Assembly: GCA_900314935.1 (NCBI GenBank)
Contig: OMXE01000010.1
Coordinates: 1 to 64,000 of the forward strand
Reading direction: 5' to 3'
DNA length: 64,000 bases
Origin: an uncultured Prevotella sp.
Lineage (GTDB): Bacteria; Bacteroidota; Bacteroidia; Bacteroidales; Bacteroidaceae
Shown: positions 16,430-25,800 of the stretch, piece by piece
How the letters are laid out: each line of letters starts with the position of its first letter
Position numbering within the stretch: the stretch's first letter is position 1
Program-made: the position numbers and the translations under genes
Notes under the pieces: generated by a model
Seen by the model: the letters and a program-made list of their open reading frames with translations, nothing else
Told to the model about the DNA's origin: nothing
Database searches by the model: none

Positions 16430-16521
16430 AAAGAAATTAGAATAATTATTATAATTATCCCAGAAATGATTTATTTAATATAATTAATGAAGTAATTATT
16501 CTAATTATAGTAATTTCTTTT
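16430..16521. repeat. Gene-less palindromic element with 9-mer arms
   Basis: The left arm (16430-16466, AAAGAAATTAG then AATAATTATTATAATTAT, ending CCCAGAAA) and right arm (16488-16521, starting TGAAGTAATTATTC, ending TAATTTCTTTT) are the same type as the arms around the GxxExxY gene at 14704. Only about 21 bp separate them. The site lies between argG and the GNAT gene. Alternative reading: AT-rich ArgR operators (E. coli boxes are TGAATAATTATTCA-like), which the intra-operon position makes less likely. Confidence 0.65.
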
Positions 16522-16537
16522 CCACTACTTTTCTATT

Positions 16538-17188
16538 TTATTCTTTATGACTATCTATTTCCCTGATTCTTTCCAGCACTTCCTCTGGGATCTTGGCAGG
16601 TAAGTGTTCGGTGGGATCGAAAAGCATGCCGGTGCAGATGCAATACTTGCGACCGGTGCGATGCAGCACATCCACGTTTACACAGCCCTCGCAACCCCGC
16701 CAGAATGCCTCATCGTCTGTCAGATCGGCAAACGTCACGGGCTTATAACCCAGCTGTGAATTCATCTGCATCACAGCCGCTCCGCTTGTCAGCGAGAAAA
16801 TCTTAGCTTTGGGCCAACGGATACGAGCCAGCGTAAAGGTCATGTCCTTGATGCGTTTTGCCAAATGCAGACCGCGGAACTTGGGATGCACAATCAGACC
16901 AGAGGTGGTGACATACTGCTTGTTCCCCCAGGTCTCGATATAACTGAAGCCTGCGAACTCATCTCCATGAAGGGCGATAACCGCCTTGGCCTCACGCATC
17001 TTGGTAGCCAGATACTCATGCGTACGCTTGGCAATACCTGTTCCACGCACCTTGGCCGCTTCGCTGATGGTCTCTAAAATGGTGTCCACATACTTCTCAT
17101 GCGAAGGGTCGGCTACCATCACCTGGATATCTTCCACCCTCACATCTCCTTTCACCGCTTCCTTTTCTTCTTCTTTAATATCTTCCAT
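16538..17188 (-). CDS. GNAT acyltransferase of the arginine cluster (probable first-step enzyme)
   Basis: This 216-residue GNAT-fold protein has the acyl-CoA binding signature at VHPKFRGLHLAKRI (about residues 100-113), preceded by the beta-4 strand YVTTSGLIV. The N-terminal 20 residues are acidic. A Cys-rich C-terminal stretch (GCEGC, KYCICTG) is noticeable. It lies between argR and argG, where a glutamate N-acyltransferase would be expected. The obvious proposal is that it makes N-acetyl- or N-succinylglutamate; the substrate is not shown by the sequence. The start codon is 32 bp after the argR stop. Confidence 0.8.
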   Translation of the reverse strand: MEDIKEEEKEAVKGDVRVEDIQVMVADPSHEKYVDTILETISEAAKVRGTGIAKRTHEYLATKMREAKAVIALHGDEFAGFSYIETWGNKQYVTTSGLIVHPKFRGLHLAKRIKDMTFTLARIRWPKAKIFSLTSGAAVMQMNSQLGYKPVTFADLTDDEAFWRGCEGCVNVDVLHRTGRKYCICTGMLFDPTEHLPAKIPEEVLERIREIDSHKE

Positions 17189-17220
17189 TTCTTCTCTACG
17201 AATGAGTCGAATTAAACGAA

Positions 17221-17700
17221 TTATCCTTTGATGTTCGGTATCACCATACTGAGTCCGTCAATGACCTGCTCCTCGCGCGTACCTTGTTTTATTACTATAA
17301 AGATCGTATCGTCACCGGCAATGGTACCGATGATTTCTGGAATAGCACTATTGTCGATGTTGTAGGCGATGCTGCTGGCATAACCAGGACGAGTCTTGAT
17401 CACACCCATGTTTCCAGAGAAGTTGATGCTCACGAAACCGGAGGTCTGCAGCATCTCCATAACTGAGCGTGGTGTGCTCACCCTTTTGTACATGGTCTCG
17501 TTGGGCAGCACGTACACATACTTACCATTCATTGAGGCAGCTTTAGCCACCTTCAACTGCTTCAGATCCCTGCTAAGCGTTGCCTGTGTCAGTTTGAAAC
17601 CTTCCTTCTCCAAAGCTCGCAGCACTTCCTCCTGACTGCCCAGTTCCATACTGGAAATGAGCATCTTGAGGGCTTCCATTCTACTGTTCTTTACTTTCAT
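17221..17700 (-). CDS. argR: Arginine repressor ArgR
   Basis: The protein has 159 residues, the normal length. The N-terminal winged HTH has the recognition helix in TQATLSRDLKQL (residues 38-49). The C-terminal oligomerisation and arginine-binding domain carries the GTIAGDDTIF motif (125-134). ArgR binds 18-bp ARG boxes as an arginine-bound hexamer. It is the first gene of the minus-strand arginine run, and the promoter region (17728-17759) overlaps TTATGCA half-sites, so it probably represses its own operon. Confidence 0.96.
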   Translation of the reverse strand: MKVKNSRMEALKMLISSMELGSQEEVLRALEKEGFKLTQATLSRDLKQLKVAKAASMNGKYVYVLPNETMYKRVSTPRSVMEMLQTSGFVSINFSGNMGVIKTRPGYASSIAYNIDNSAIPEIIGTIAGDDTIFIVIKQGTREEQVIDGLSMVIPNIKG

Positions 17701-17727
17701 CTGAGTATATTTATGCTATTTAGGCTG

Positions 17728-17759
17728 CAAATTTACTGCTTTTTATGCAATTACACAAA
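17728..17759 (-). promoter_or_regulatory. Promoter of the argR operon
   Basis: On the minus strand TTTG (17759-17756), 20 bp, TAAATTTG (17735-17728) fits the consensus. The spacer contains TTATGCA (17743-17749), and TGCATAA (17767-17773) lies immediately upstream, so a bound repressor would cover the promoter. Confidence 0.7.
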
Positions 17760-17858
17760 TTATTCTTGCATAAAATAGCAGTCTTCCCACAAATTTATGC
17801 AAAAGAGATACAAGCTTATGCAAAAGGAATAAAATTTTATGCAAAAGAACATGCATAA
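17743..17858. promoter_or_regulatory. Cluster of six TTATGCA half-sites, candidate ARG boxes
   Basis: TTATGCA occurs at 17743, 17795, 17816 and 17837; its complement TGCATAA occurs at 17767 and 17852. The three middle copies (TTATGCAAAAG) are exactly 21 bp apart, the centre-to-centre spacing of tandem ARG boxes in E. coli. The position directly upstream of argR supports autoregulation. Confidence 0.7.
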
Positions 17859-17863
17859 AGAAA

Positions 17864-17894
17864 GCGGGTGCTATGGTTTAGCCACAGCACCCGC
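17864..17894 (-). terminator. Terminator after the gene at 17929
   Basis: GCGGGTGCTATGG (17864-17876) and CCACAGCACCCGC (17882-17894) pair over 13 positions with one mismatch. On the minus strand the stem is followed by TTTCTTTATG. Confidence 0.75.
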
Positions 17895-17928
17895 CTTGTT
17901 TATCGGAAAGTCTTTATCGACCTTTGAT

Positions 17929-19878
17929 TTACTTCACAATGTACTTCTTACCGTTAACAATGTAGATACCCTTATCCATCTTGCTTACCTTGCGGCCCAT
18001 CAGGTCGTAGATAGCGTTGGTCTTCTGCTCAAGCTTGATATCCTTGATGCCATCAACTACACCATCGGCAGAAAGAGTAACATTGTAGATGTAGTACCAA
18101 CCGCTCTGAGAAATAGCCAGCTTGGTAGTGATGCTCTCGCCGTTATCGAACTTCAGACCAGAGTCAGGATTGTTCCAAACCATCACGTTGATCTTAGAAC
18201 CATCAATGCTCTCGTCATCCAGACGGATGTTGATACCATTCTCATCTTCCATGAAATAGCCCTGACCGTTGATAAATCCACCGTCAGTCCATGGGAGCAA
18301 TCCACTGAAGGTTTCTGTAGGCTCTTCCTCGGGATCCTCAGGCTGTGTCAAAGCCAGAAGCTTAATACCGTCCTTGGCATTGTTCAAGAAGCTGAAGTCT
18401 TTCTCTTCGAATGCTGTCAACATGCCAGCCATATCGATAGTTGTAGCCACCTCATCATCATCGAGGTTTACTTTCAGACCGATATCTTCAGGTGTACCGA
18501 GCGTACGGTCTTCCATGGTTACATTAGCCTCGCTGAACGAACACTCCTCGAATACGAAGTAGTAGTTGTTAGCTTCCTGGAGGCAGTAGCAGTCGAAAGT
18601 AATGGTCTGACAGCCATTTGCGCCACTTGGAACGGTCTTACCCTGCGGTGCGCCTAACTCAAACTTCTGCCACTCTGTGGTAAGAGCGAAATCACTCTCA
18701 CTTCCGAAGGTGTTATAATCCTTGTACTTTGTAGGCATAGTATGTGCCTGTGTAGCAAGTGAAGCTGGTTTATCTGCTTTAGCCCAGAACACGAACTTAT
18801 AAGGCTCATTAGACTTCATCTTATGCAGCGTAGATACGAAGAACTGAGAAGAATATCTTGCAGGAGCGGAAGTTCCGATCACATTGCCATTCTCCCAATA
18901 ATAAGTAGTACTGTCTTTCATCAGGACATTACCTTCCTCATCATACTGCTCATTGCCTTCTGCATCGAGATCCTTAATCTGGACGGTCTCAGAATAATGG
19001 TTCAGCGTAGGAACTTTCACAGCATACGGGAACTGAGGATCACCAGTTTCAACAACAGGTGCCTTCTGCAATACGGTTCTACCGAGATCTGGGTCATAAA
19101 CCTGAATCATGAAGTTAGATACCTTCACCATGTTAGGTTCTTCATCAGAACCATAGTTTACCTCATCAATAGGATCTTCTGAGAACACACCCTTTCTCAT
19201 GAAGTTAATCCATGAAACCTCACCTTGCTCTGGAACGTCTCTGATTTCCACTTTCACGTTATCAAGATAAACAACGTTTCCTTCATAGGGAGCATGAGTC
19301 ATGTTCAAAGCAATACACTGGAAGTTGCCTTCGGGAGATGCATCGTGAGACACGACATCAATCTTAGTATAAGGCTTTGCAGGCCATTCAGTAGTATAAG
19401 AAAGGGTGTTTCCACCGTCATCAGCATTGGGGAACAGCTGATAATAGATGTAACTCTGCGGATACGCATGTGTCTGGAACTGGAAGCTACCATCCTTCTC
19501 ACCCCTTACATTTGCTCTGAAACGGATTTGCTTACCTTCAGGGATAGCTTCCTTCAAGTAAATAAAGAACTGAGTATCCCAGCTGATCAGGTGAACATTA
19601 TCACCCCAACCCTCAGTCTGGTATTCTCCTTCTGCCTGTGCCTCAGCATCACTACGTACAATAACCTTGAGACAGTGGTTACCGGGATTTGCGGGATCCT
19701 CAACAACGCGCACGGGACCACGATTGATTCCATGACTTTCAGAACACTCGAAATACTGCATCGCCTGATCATCGAAATTGTTCTCAAAATCTTGATCAAA
19801 GATGGTTGTCCACTTTGACTGTCCATAGGCAGAACCTGCCAACAAGACACCAACTAATAATGTAAATAATTTCTTCAT
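17929..19878 (-). CDS. Exported multi-domain protein with CBM-like modules and sorting-like tail
   Basis: The protein has 649 residues. Residues 1-19 are a signal peptide (MKKLFTLLVGVLLAGSAYG). Two beta-rich parts (about 20-215 and 330-480) have the pattern of carbohydrate-binding CenC/CBM4_9-type jelly rolls, for example FDQDFEN, VYLDNVKVEIRD and FWAKADKPA; assignment is by appearance only. The C-terminus has IYDLMGRKVSKMDKGIYIVN and ends GKKYIVK, the classical type IX secretion tail. The gene is alone, with a terminator at 17864 and -7 elements upstream. A surface glycan-binding or matrix role is possible; no catalytic motif was found. Confidence 0.75.
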   Translation of the reverse strand: MKKLFTLLVGVLLAGSAYGQSKWTTIFDQDFENNFDDQAMQYFECSESHGINRGPVRVVEDPANPGNHCLKVIVRSDAEAQAEGEYQTEGWGDNVHLISWDTQFFIYLKEAIPEGKQIRFRANVRGEKDGSFQFQTHAYPQSYIYYQLFPNADDGGNTLSYTTEWPAKPYTKIDVVSHDASPEGNFQCIALNMTHAPYEGNVVYLDNVKVEIRDVPEQGEVSWINFMRKGVFSEDPIDEVNYGSDEEPNMVKVSNFMIQVYDPDLGRTVLQKAPVVETGDPQFPYAVKVPTLNHYSETVQIKDLDAEGNEQYDEEGNVLMKDSTTYYWENGNVIGTSAPARYSSQFFVSTLHKMKSNEPYKFVFWAKADKPASLATQAHTMPTKYKDYNTFGSESDFALTTEWQKFELGAPQGKTVPSGANGCQTITFDCYCLQEANNYYFVFEECSFSEANVTMEDRTLGTPEDIGLKVNLDDDEVATTIDMAGMLTAFEEKDFSFLNNAKDGIKLLALTQPEDPEEEPTETFSGLLPWTDGGFINGQGYFMEDENGINIRLDDESIDGSKINVMVWNNPDSGLKFDNGESITTKLAISQSGWYYIYNVTLSADGVVDGIKDIKLEQKTNAIYDLMGRKVSKMDKGIYIVNGKKYIVK

Positions 19879-19942
19879 AATTGTGATAATAAATTATTAA
19901 TAATGTATAAAGGTTTTTAGTATAAATCAACGTTTAGGTACC

Positions 19943-19975
19943 CAAAAGTACACTATTCGCTCATTCAGATACAAA
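19943..19975 (-). promoter_or_regulatory. Promoter of the exported protein at 17929
   Basis: On the minus strand TTTG (19975-19972), 21 bp, TACTTTTG (19950-19943). The TTTG is itself part of a second TACTTTTG (19979-19972). The rest of 19879-20226 is AT-rich with no gene seen; it also holds the divergent promoter at 20173. Confidence 0.55.
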
Positions 19976-20172
19976 AGTAGTGCATTTTTGTGAAATAAAT
20001 ATTATTTGGTGTTACAAAATCTTTATTTTTTGTATCATTGGGCGTTTTTGGTGTCATTCTACAATACATATTATGGAGATTTTTTTTAATTTTGCAATCA
20101 TGGTGTAAAAAATACACGCTGTGCATAACGCGGATTATTATCAACAATCATACCTAAATCACCGATTCGGCA

Positions 20173-20180
20173 TATCTTTG
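20173..20180 (+). promoter_or_regulatory. -7 element of the FAS1/SusCD locus
   Basis: TATCTTTG matches TAnnTTTG and lies 47 nt before the ATG at 20227. No clear TTTG is found at the -33 position, so the promoter may need an activator. Confidence 0.5.
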
Positions 20181-20226
20181 ATATGAAATCGAACGAATAA
20201 ACTTTAAACGATTATAATAACAATTT

Positions 20227-22875
20227 ATGGAAAAGAGACAAATCGCAAAACAACGGCATCAATGGACTGTTGCTGCCTGCGGACTGCTGATGAGTGCCTT
20301 CGCCCTTCAAGGTTGTCAAGATGACGTTTTGACAGGGCAGCCTTCTTGGTTGGGTAACTCTATCTACGAACGTCTGGAGGAAGATGGCAACTACACAACC
20401 ATGCTGAGGTTGATTGATGACTTGGGGCAACACGAAGTGCTCAGCCACACTGGTTCGAAGACACTGTTTGCCGCAAATGACGATGCTTTTCAACAATGGT
20501 TCTCCCGCAATGGCTGGGGCGTGAGCCGTTATGAACAGCTGTCAGTGTCGCAGAAGAAACTTCTGCTTAACAATTCAATGGTTAACAACGCCTATCTGAT
20601 CGAGTTGTTGTCGAACGGAAGGCCTCAGGGAGAGGATTCACATCCAGCTGAGGGTCGCACCATGCGCCGCGAGACTGCAACCAGCGTTTATGACTCAGTG
20701 CAGATCATGAGACCCGATCAGATGCCGAGCACACCGGTTTGGGCCAGGTTCAAGAACAACGGCAGGAGCATTCCTGTGCTGAAGGATGCTACATCAGCAC
20801 CGATGATCCATTTCCTGCCATCTTATATGAAGATCAACAAGATTACCAGTACCGACCTTGACGTGCTGACCAACCATCAGGCCAGCGATATCAACGAGGC
20901 TTGGGTGAACGGTAAGAAGGTGATTGAACGCGATATCACCTGTAAGAACGGTTATATCCAGAAGGTTGACGGCGTGATCGAGTCATCGCCCAACATGGCA
21001 GAAATCGTCCACCAGCATCCCGCCATGTCGCGCTGGGCTAAAATGATGGACCGTTTCTGTGCACCTTATTATACTGCTGAGGGTACGAGAGAGTACAACC
21101 GTTTGTACAACAATCAGGACTCTGTCTATATTCTCCGCTACTTCAGTGACTATTCAGCCGGAGGAGCAAACACCACAACACCAAGTGGAGAGGCTGTAAA
21201 TGCCAAGCTGAAGTTTGATCCGGGATGGAACCAGTACGTCAGCACATCAGGCGACGCCAACATGAACTATGATGCTGGTGCTATGTTCGTTCCTACAAAC
21301 CAGGCTTTGGAAGCTTGGTGGCAGAACGAAGGTAAGGACCTGCAGACTGAGTACGGTGAAATCGACAGTATTCCCGAGGCTACGATGGCAAAACTTATCA
21401 ATGTGAACATGCGTGACGTATTCTCTGAGGCCATCCCCACGAAGTTCGACAAGGTGCTGAACGACGCCAAGGTGGAAATGGGCATCCGCATTGAGGATGT
21501 TGATTCCTGCTTCATGGGCTGTAACGGTGTGGTATATATGGTGAACCGCGTTTACACGCCGGCAGAGTTCGCTTCTGTGGCTTATCCAGCCCTCGCCCAC
21601 CCCACTGTCATGAACATCATCTACTGGGCTATCGACCAGTTGAACTTCTTGCCCTACCTGCTCTCCATGGACTCACAGTATAGTCTGATCCTCCCGACGA
21701 ACAATGCCATGTTGTGGTATATTGATCCGTATTCCTATGGCAATGAAAGAGACGGAATGGAGGCACCTACCGCAGTGGCTTTCGCTTATGATGAGACCAA
21801 AGCCCTGGAACAGCGTGTGAGAGCTTTCCGCTACGACTGTGTGGTTGACGCAAATGGTAATATCTCCATTGACGAGAGTACAAGGAAAGAGGAAACAACC
21901 CGTTCGGTTGTCAATGACTTCCTGAAGCGCCTGATGGATCAGCTGATCATCGTAGGCGACGTAGAGGACGGTCATGAGTTCTACAAGTCGAAGGGCGGTA
22001 CTCCTATCCGCGTGACCAGAGATGCTAACGGTCGTCTGGCCTTTGCCGGTGGATGGCAGCTGAACCACAATAAGGTTCTGCCCGTGAATCCGGAGGATAT
22101 CTACGTGAAGACCAACGGTAAATCGTATGTGATCAACGACCAGATGCCTTTGACAACAGAGAAATCCGTCTTCCTGACATTGGATGAGCGCGATGAGTTC
22201 TCAAAGTTCCTGGAGTTACTGGATAACGACGGTGCCGACCTGTTGGCAACCACAGTAACCAAGAACAATTACGAAGCTGGTATGCAGAAGAAATCCAGCA
22301 AGAACCTGAAGTTGCTCGACAACTATAACTATACAATTTATGCGCCCACGAACAGTGCTATTCAGGAACTGATCGACCAGGGTCTGCTGCCGACATGGGA
22401 AGACTATGAGGCTCAGACCGAAGAGATCTGGGGTTCTGAAGAAGCTGCCGAACAAGCTAAGGCTATTATCAAGAACATCATCGTCAGCTTCCTGCGCTAT
22501 CACGTACAAGACCATGCCGTACTCGTGAACATGGCTCCGGAGATCTACGATGAGGAGAACGGTCAGAAATCACCGAGATACGAGAATACCTATGAGACCA
22601 TGAAGCGTAATCTCGAAACAGGTCGATTCGATCCCGTTGTGGTCAACAACGAACCAGGTCAGATGTGGGTACGTGACTTACTTGGCAACACACGCCATAT
22701 TGTTAAGACTGAAGGACTTTACAACCGCATTTGCCGTGAATACTGGTTCAAGGCCACTGGTGAATGCTACATGGCATCCGATGCTGTAGTCCATCAGATA
22801 GACGGTGTCCTTCTCAGTGAACAGATGACACCTTGGAGAGATCAACTTAATAAAGTAAGAGCAAGGAGGAACTAA
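20227..22875 (+). CDS. FAS1 (fasciclin)-domain surface lipoprotein 1
   Basis: This 882-residue lipoprotein has a lipobox ending at Cys30 (FALQGC). Several fasciclin-like blocks follow. Residues about 45-120 contain the signature TLFAANDDAFQQW; later ones include LILPTNNAMLWYI and TIYAPTNSAIQELI, each followed by a helix-rich segment and a VxxxDGVL-type end (VVHQIDGVLL at the C-terminus). FAS1 domains mediate adhesion or ligand binding. It is the first gene of a seven-gene plus-strand locus; its stop is 3 nt before the SusC start, whose AAGGAGG lies in its last codons. Three FAS1 lipoproteins in one SusCD locus is unusual. Confidence 0.85.
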   Translation: MEKRQIAKQRHQWTVAACGLLMSAFALQGCQDDVLTGQPSWLGNSIYERLEEDGNYTTMLRLIDDLGQHEVLSHTGSKTLFAANDDAFQQWFSRNGWGVSRYEQLSVSQKKLLLNNSMVNNAYLIELLSNGRPQGEDSHPAEGRTMRRETATSVYDSVQIMRPDQMPSTPVWARFKNNGRSIPVLKDATSAPMIHFLPSYMKINKITSTDLDVLTNHQASDINEAWVNGKKVIERDITCKNGYIQKVDGVIESSPNMAEIVHQHPAMSRWAKMMDRFCAPYYTAEGTREYNRLYNNQDSVYILRYFSDYSAGGANTTTPSGEAVNAKLKFDPGWNQYVSTSGDANMNYDAGAMFVPTNQALEAWWQNEGKDLQTEYGEIDSIPEATMAKLINVNMRDVFSEAIPTKFDKVLNDAKVEMGIRIEDVDSCFMGCNGVVYMVNRVYTPAEFASVAYPALAHPTVMNIIYWAIDQLNFLPYLLSMDSQYSLILPTNNAMLWYIDPYSYGNERDGMEAPTAVAFAYDETKALEQRVRAFRYDCVVDANGNISIDESTRKEETTRSVVNDFLKRLMDQLIIVGDVEDGHEFYKSKGGTPIRVTRDANGRLAFAGGWQLNHNKVLPVNPEDIYVKTNGKSYVINDQMPLTTEKSVFLTLDERDEFSKFLELLDNDGADLLATTVTKNNYEAGMQKKSSKNLKLLDNYNYTIYAPTNSAIQELIDQGLLPTWEDYEAQTEEIWGSEEAAEQAKAIIKNIIVSFLRYHVQDHAVLVNMAPEIYDEENGQKSPRYENTYETMKRNLETGRFDPVVVNNEPGQMWVRDLLGNTRHIVKTEGLYNRICREYWFKATGECYMASDAVVHQIDGVLLSEQMTPWRDQLNKVRARRN
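22863..22869 (+). promoter_or_regulatory. Strong Shine-Dalgarno inside the end of the FAS1 gene
   Basis: AAGGAGG, 9 nt before the ATG at 22879, couples translation of SusC to the preceding FAS1 gene. Confidence 0.7.
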
Positions 22876-22878
22876 GGC

Positions 22879-25800
22879 ATGCGAATTCTAAGATTCACTA
22901 TTATATTATTCGCCCTGATTGCTGCAACAGTAGTCAGCGCGCAGGAACCGATAACCTCCATTCACGGAAGTGTTAGTGATGACATGGGACCATTGATGGG
23001 TGCCTCTGTCTGTGAAATGGATGGAAGCGGACGTATCATTGAGTCAACCATTACCGACCTGAATGGTAACTTTACCATGAGGGTTAGGAACCCCAAGGAC
23101 AAGGTCCGTTTCAGTTATGTAGGTTGTAAGGACGTCGTTGAGCCGATTAACAAGACCAATTACCAGATTGTCTTGAAGTCGGAACTGCAAATCGACGAAG
23201 TGGTGGTAACCGCCACGAAGCGAGTAGGCGGAAACGGTCTGCCTATCCCGCAGCGAGAGGTTTCCAACGCTACCCAGAGTATTTCAACAAAGGAGTTTGA
23301 AGGTCTTTCCGTCATGTCTATCGAGGAAGCGCTCGTTGGTCGTATTGCCGGTCTTGACATTATCGGAAACTCCGGTGACCTTGGAGCAGGATCCACCATG
23401 CGTCTTCGTGGTGCTTCATCCCTCTCCACACTGACCGACGCCAACCCGCTGATCGTAGTCGACGGTAACGTGCGTCAGGTTGACCTCGCTAACTTCGATA
23501 TCAACACTGCCAACAACGAGAAGTTCGCCGAGTTGCTGAACATCAACCCTGAAGATATCTCTGAGATCCGCGTGCTGAAAGATGCTGCCGCTACAGCGCT
23601 CTACGGTTCACAGGGTGGTAATGGTGTGATTGAGTTGACCACCAAGCGTGGTACACGTGGTAAACCAAGACTCTCTTACTCACTGAAGCTGACTGGTACA
23701 TACCAGCCAAAGGGATATGAGCTCCTGAATGGTGACGACTACACCATGTTGCTGAAGGAGTCGTACTTCAACCCTGAGCAGAGCGATGCTGCTTCTAATA
23801 TTCCTGAGTTGAACTACGACCCGTCGTTCTCGGAATATGAGCAGTATAACAACAATACCGACTGGCGTAAGGCTGTTACCCAGTGGGGTCTCCGTCAGAA
23901 CCACTATGTTACCGTAGAAGGTGGTGGTGAGAAGGCACTGTTCCGTATCGGTGCAGGTTTCGATAATGAGACCGGTACGATGATCGAGCAGAAACTGCAG
24001 CGTTTCTCTACCCGTGTGGCTCTCGACTATAATGTAAGTGAACGTATCCGCGTAAGTACCAACTTCGCGCTTACCTATACCAATAACCATCGTAACTCTG
24101 ACGGTTTGCTCGACATCGCCATGAAGAAGATGCCGAACATGAGTATCTATGAGCAGGATCCTGTAACGGGCGAAAATACCTCGTCGTACTATTCCATGTT
24201 GCAGAGTGCCAGCTCGGTATTCGACAGAAACCAGAAAGATTACGTGAACCCTGTAGCAAGTGCCAAACTGGCAAAGAACAGACAGAGCACTTACGACATG
24301 ACTCCTGAGTTGATTATCCAGTACCATCTGCTGGGCATGGACTATGACAGCTGGCAGTTGAACTGGAGAGGTTCAGTCTATATGAACATCAACAACGGAT
24401 ACTCTAACAAGTACTATCCGCAGGAACTGAAGACCGTTTCTTGGGACCAGGGCGTGAACACCACCTCTGACAGTTCTAACAAGAGCGTGTCGTTCAATAC
24501 CAAACAGCAGCTGACGTTGATTCCTGCTTTCAAGAACAAAGACCACTCCCTGATGGTGATGGGACGCTTCGAGCTGACCAGTGGATCATCTACAGGACAG
24601 TCTGAGGACAAGCAGGGTGCTCCTACAGGTATCACCACCACACAAGGTGGCGGTATGATCAAGAACCTGAGCTCGAGCTTCGGTCAGTCACGTTCCATGT
24701 ACTACACAGGAACTTTCCACTATGCTTATAAAGGACGTTACATTGCCGACGCTTCGCTGCGTGCCGACGGTACCACCAAGTTCGGTCCGGGTAACCGCTG
24801 GGGCTTCTTCCCCTCTGTTTCTTTGAAGTGGATCATCAGTGATGAGCCTTGGATGAAATCAACCCGCAAGTGGCTGTCTATGTTCGCCATCCGTCCCAGC
24901 TGGGGTCGTGTGGGTCACCAGCCTGGACAGAACTACCTGTTTACCTCTAAGTACGATTCTGCCGACAGGTACATCGACATGATGGCCATGAAGCCGAACA
25001 ACATCCGTTTGACCGACCTGAAGTGGGAGATCGTGGAGAGCTGGAACGGTGGTGTCGACTTAGGATTCTTCAACGATCGTCTGACATTGACCATCGAGGG
25101 TTATAGTCAGACCACCTCAGACATGTTGATGGCCAACTACCGCATCCCGTCTAACGCAGGTTTCTCTTCAATACCTTATAGTAATAATGGTAAGATGCGT
25201 AATACAGGTTGGGAGTTCCATATCAACGCCAACCGTCTGATTACCGCAGGAAAGAAATTCTCTGTTGACTTCAACGCAAACTTCGGTAACAACCGCAATG
25301 AGTTGTTGGAGTTGGAGGAGAACCTCTTGGACAACCTGAACTCCGTTTATGGATTCTCTAACGATGAGACCCTGCAGCGCGTACAGTTACACAACCCGTT
25401 AGGTGCTATCTACGGTTTCCGCTATAAGGGTGTTTATCAGTACAACTACTCCACCTTCAGCAGAATGTCTCCCGAAGAGCGCGAACAGTTCCTTGCCGAT
25501 GGCAAGACAGCTCCTGTAGCTCAGAGTGCTGACGGTAAGCTGATTGTTGACGGTAAGGGCGACCCCGTACGTATGATGTTCAACTACACCAACGACGCTA
25601 CAGGTAGAAACTACCGCTTCAATGGTGGTGATGCTATCTACGAAGATATCAACCACGATGGTCAGATCAACGCACTTGACATCGTTTATCTGGGATCTTC
25701 TCTGCCTAAGCTCACTGGTGGTTTCGGATTCAATTTCAACTACGGTAGCTGGCGTCTGAGCACCCAGTTCACCTACCGTGTTGGTAATAAGATCCTGAAC

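Noticed and set aside
16430..16521. ArgR operators between argG and the GNAT gene
   Set aside because: The AT-rich palindrome resembles E. coli ARG boxes, but it lies within the operon and matches the arms of the GxxExxY element; a different motif (TTATGCA) is clustered at the argR promoter. Not fully excluded.
17839..18657. Plus-strand 272-codon ORF opposite the exported protein
   Set aside because: It is the antisense shadow of the gene at 17929-19878, which has a signal peptide and sorting tail; similar long antisense frames at 52351 and 49420 were rejected for the same reason.
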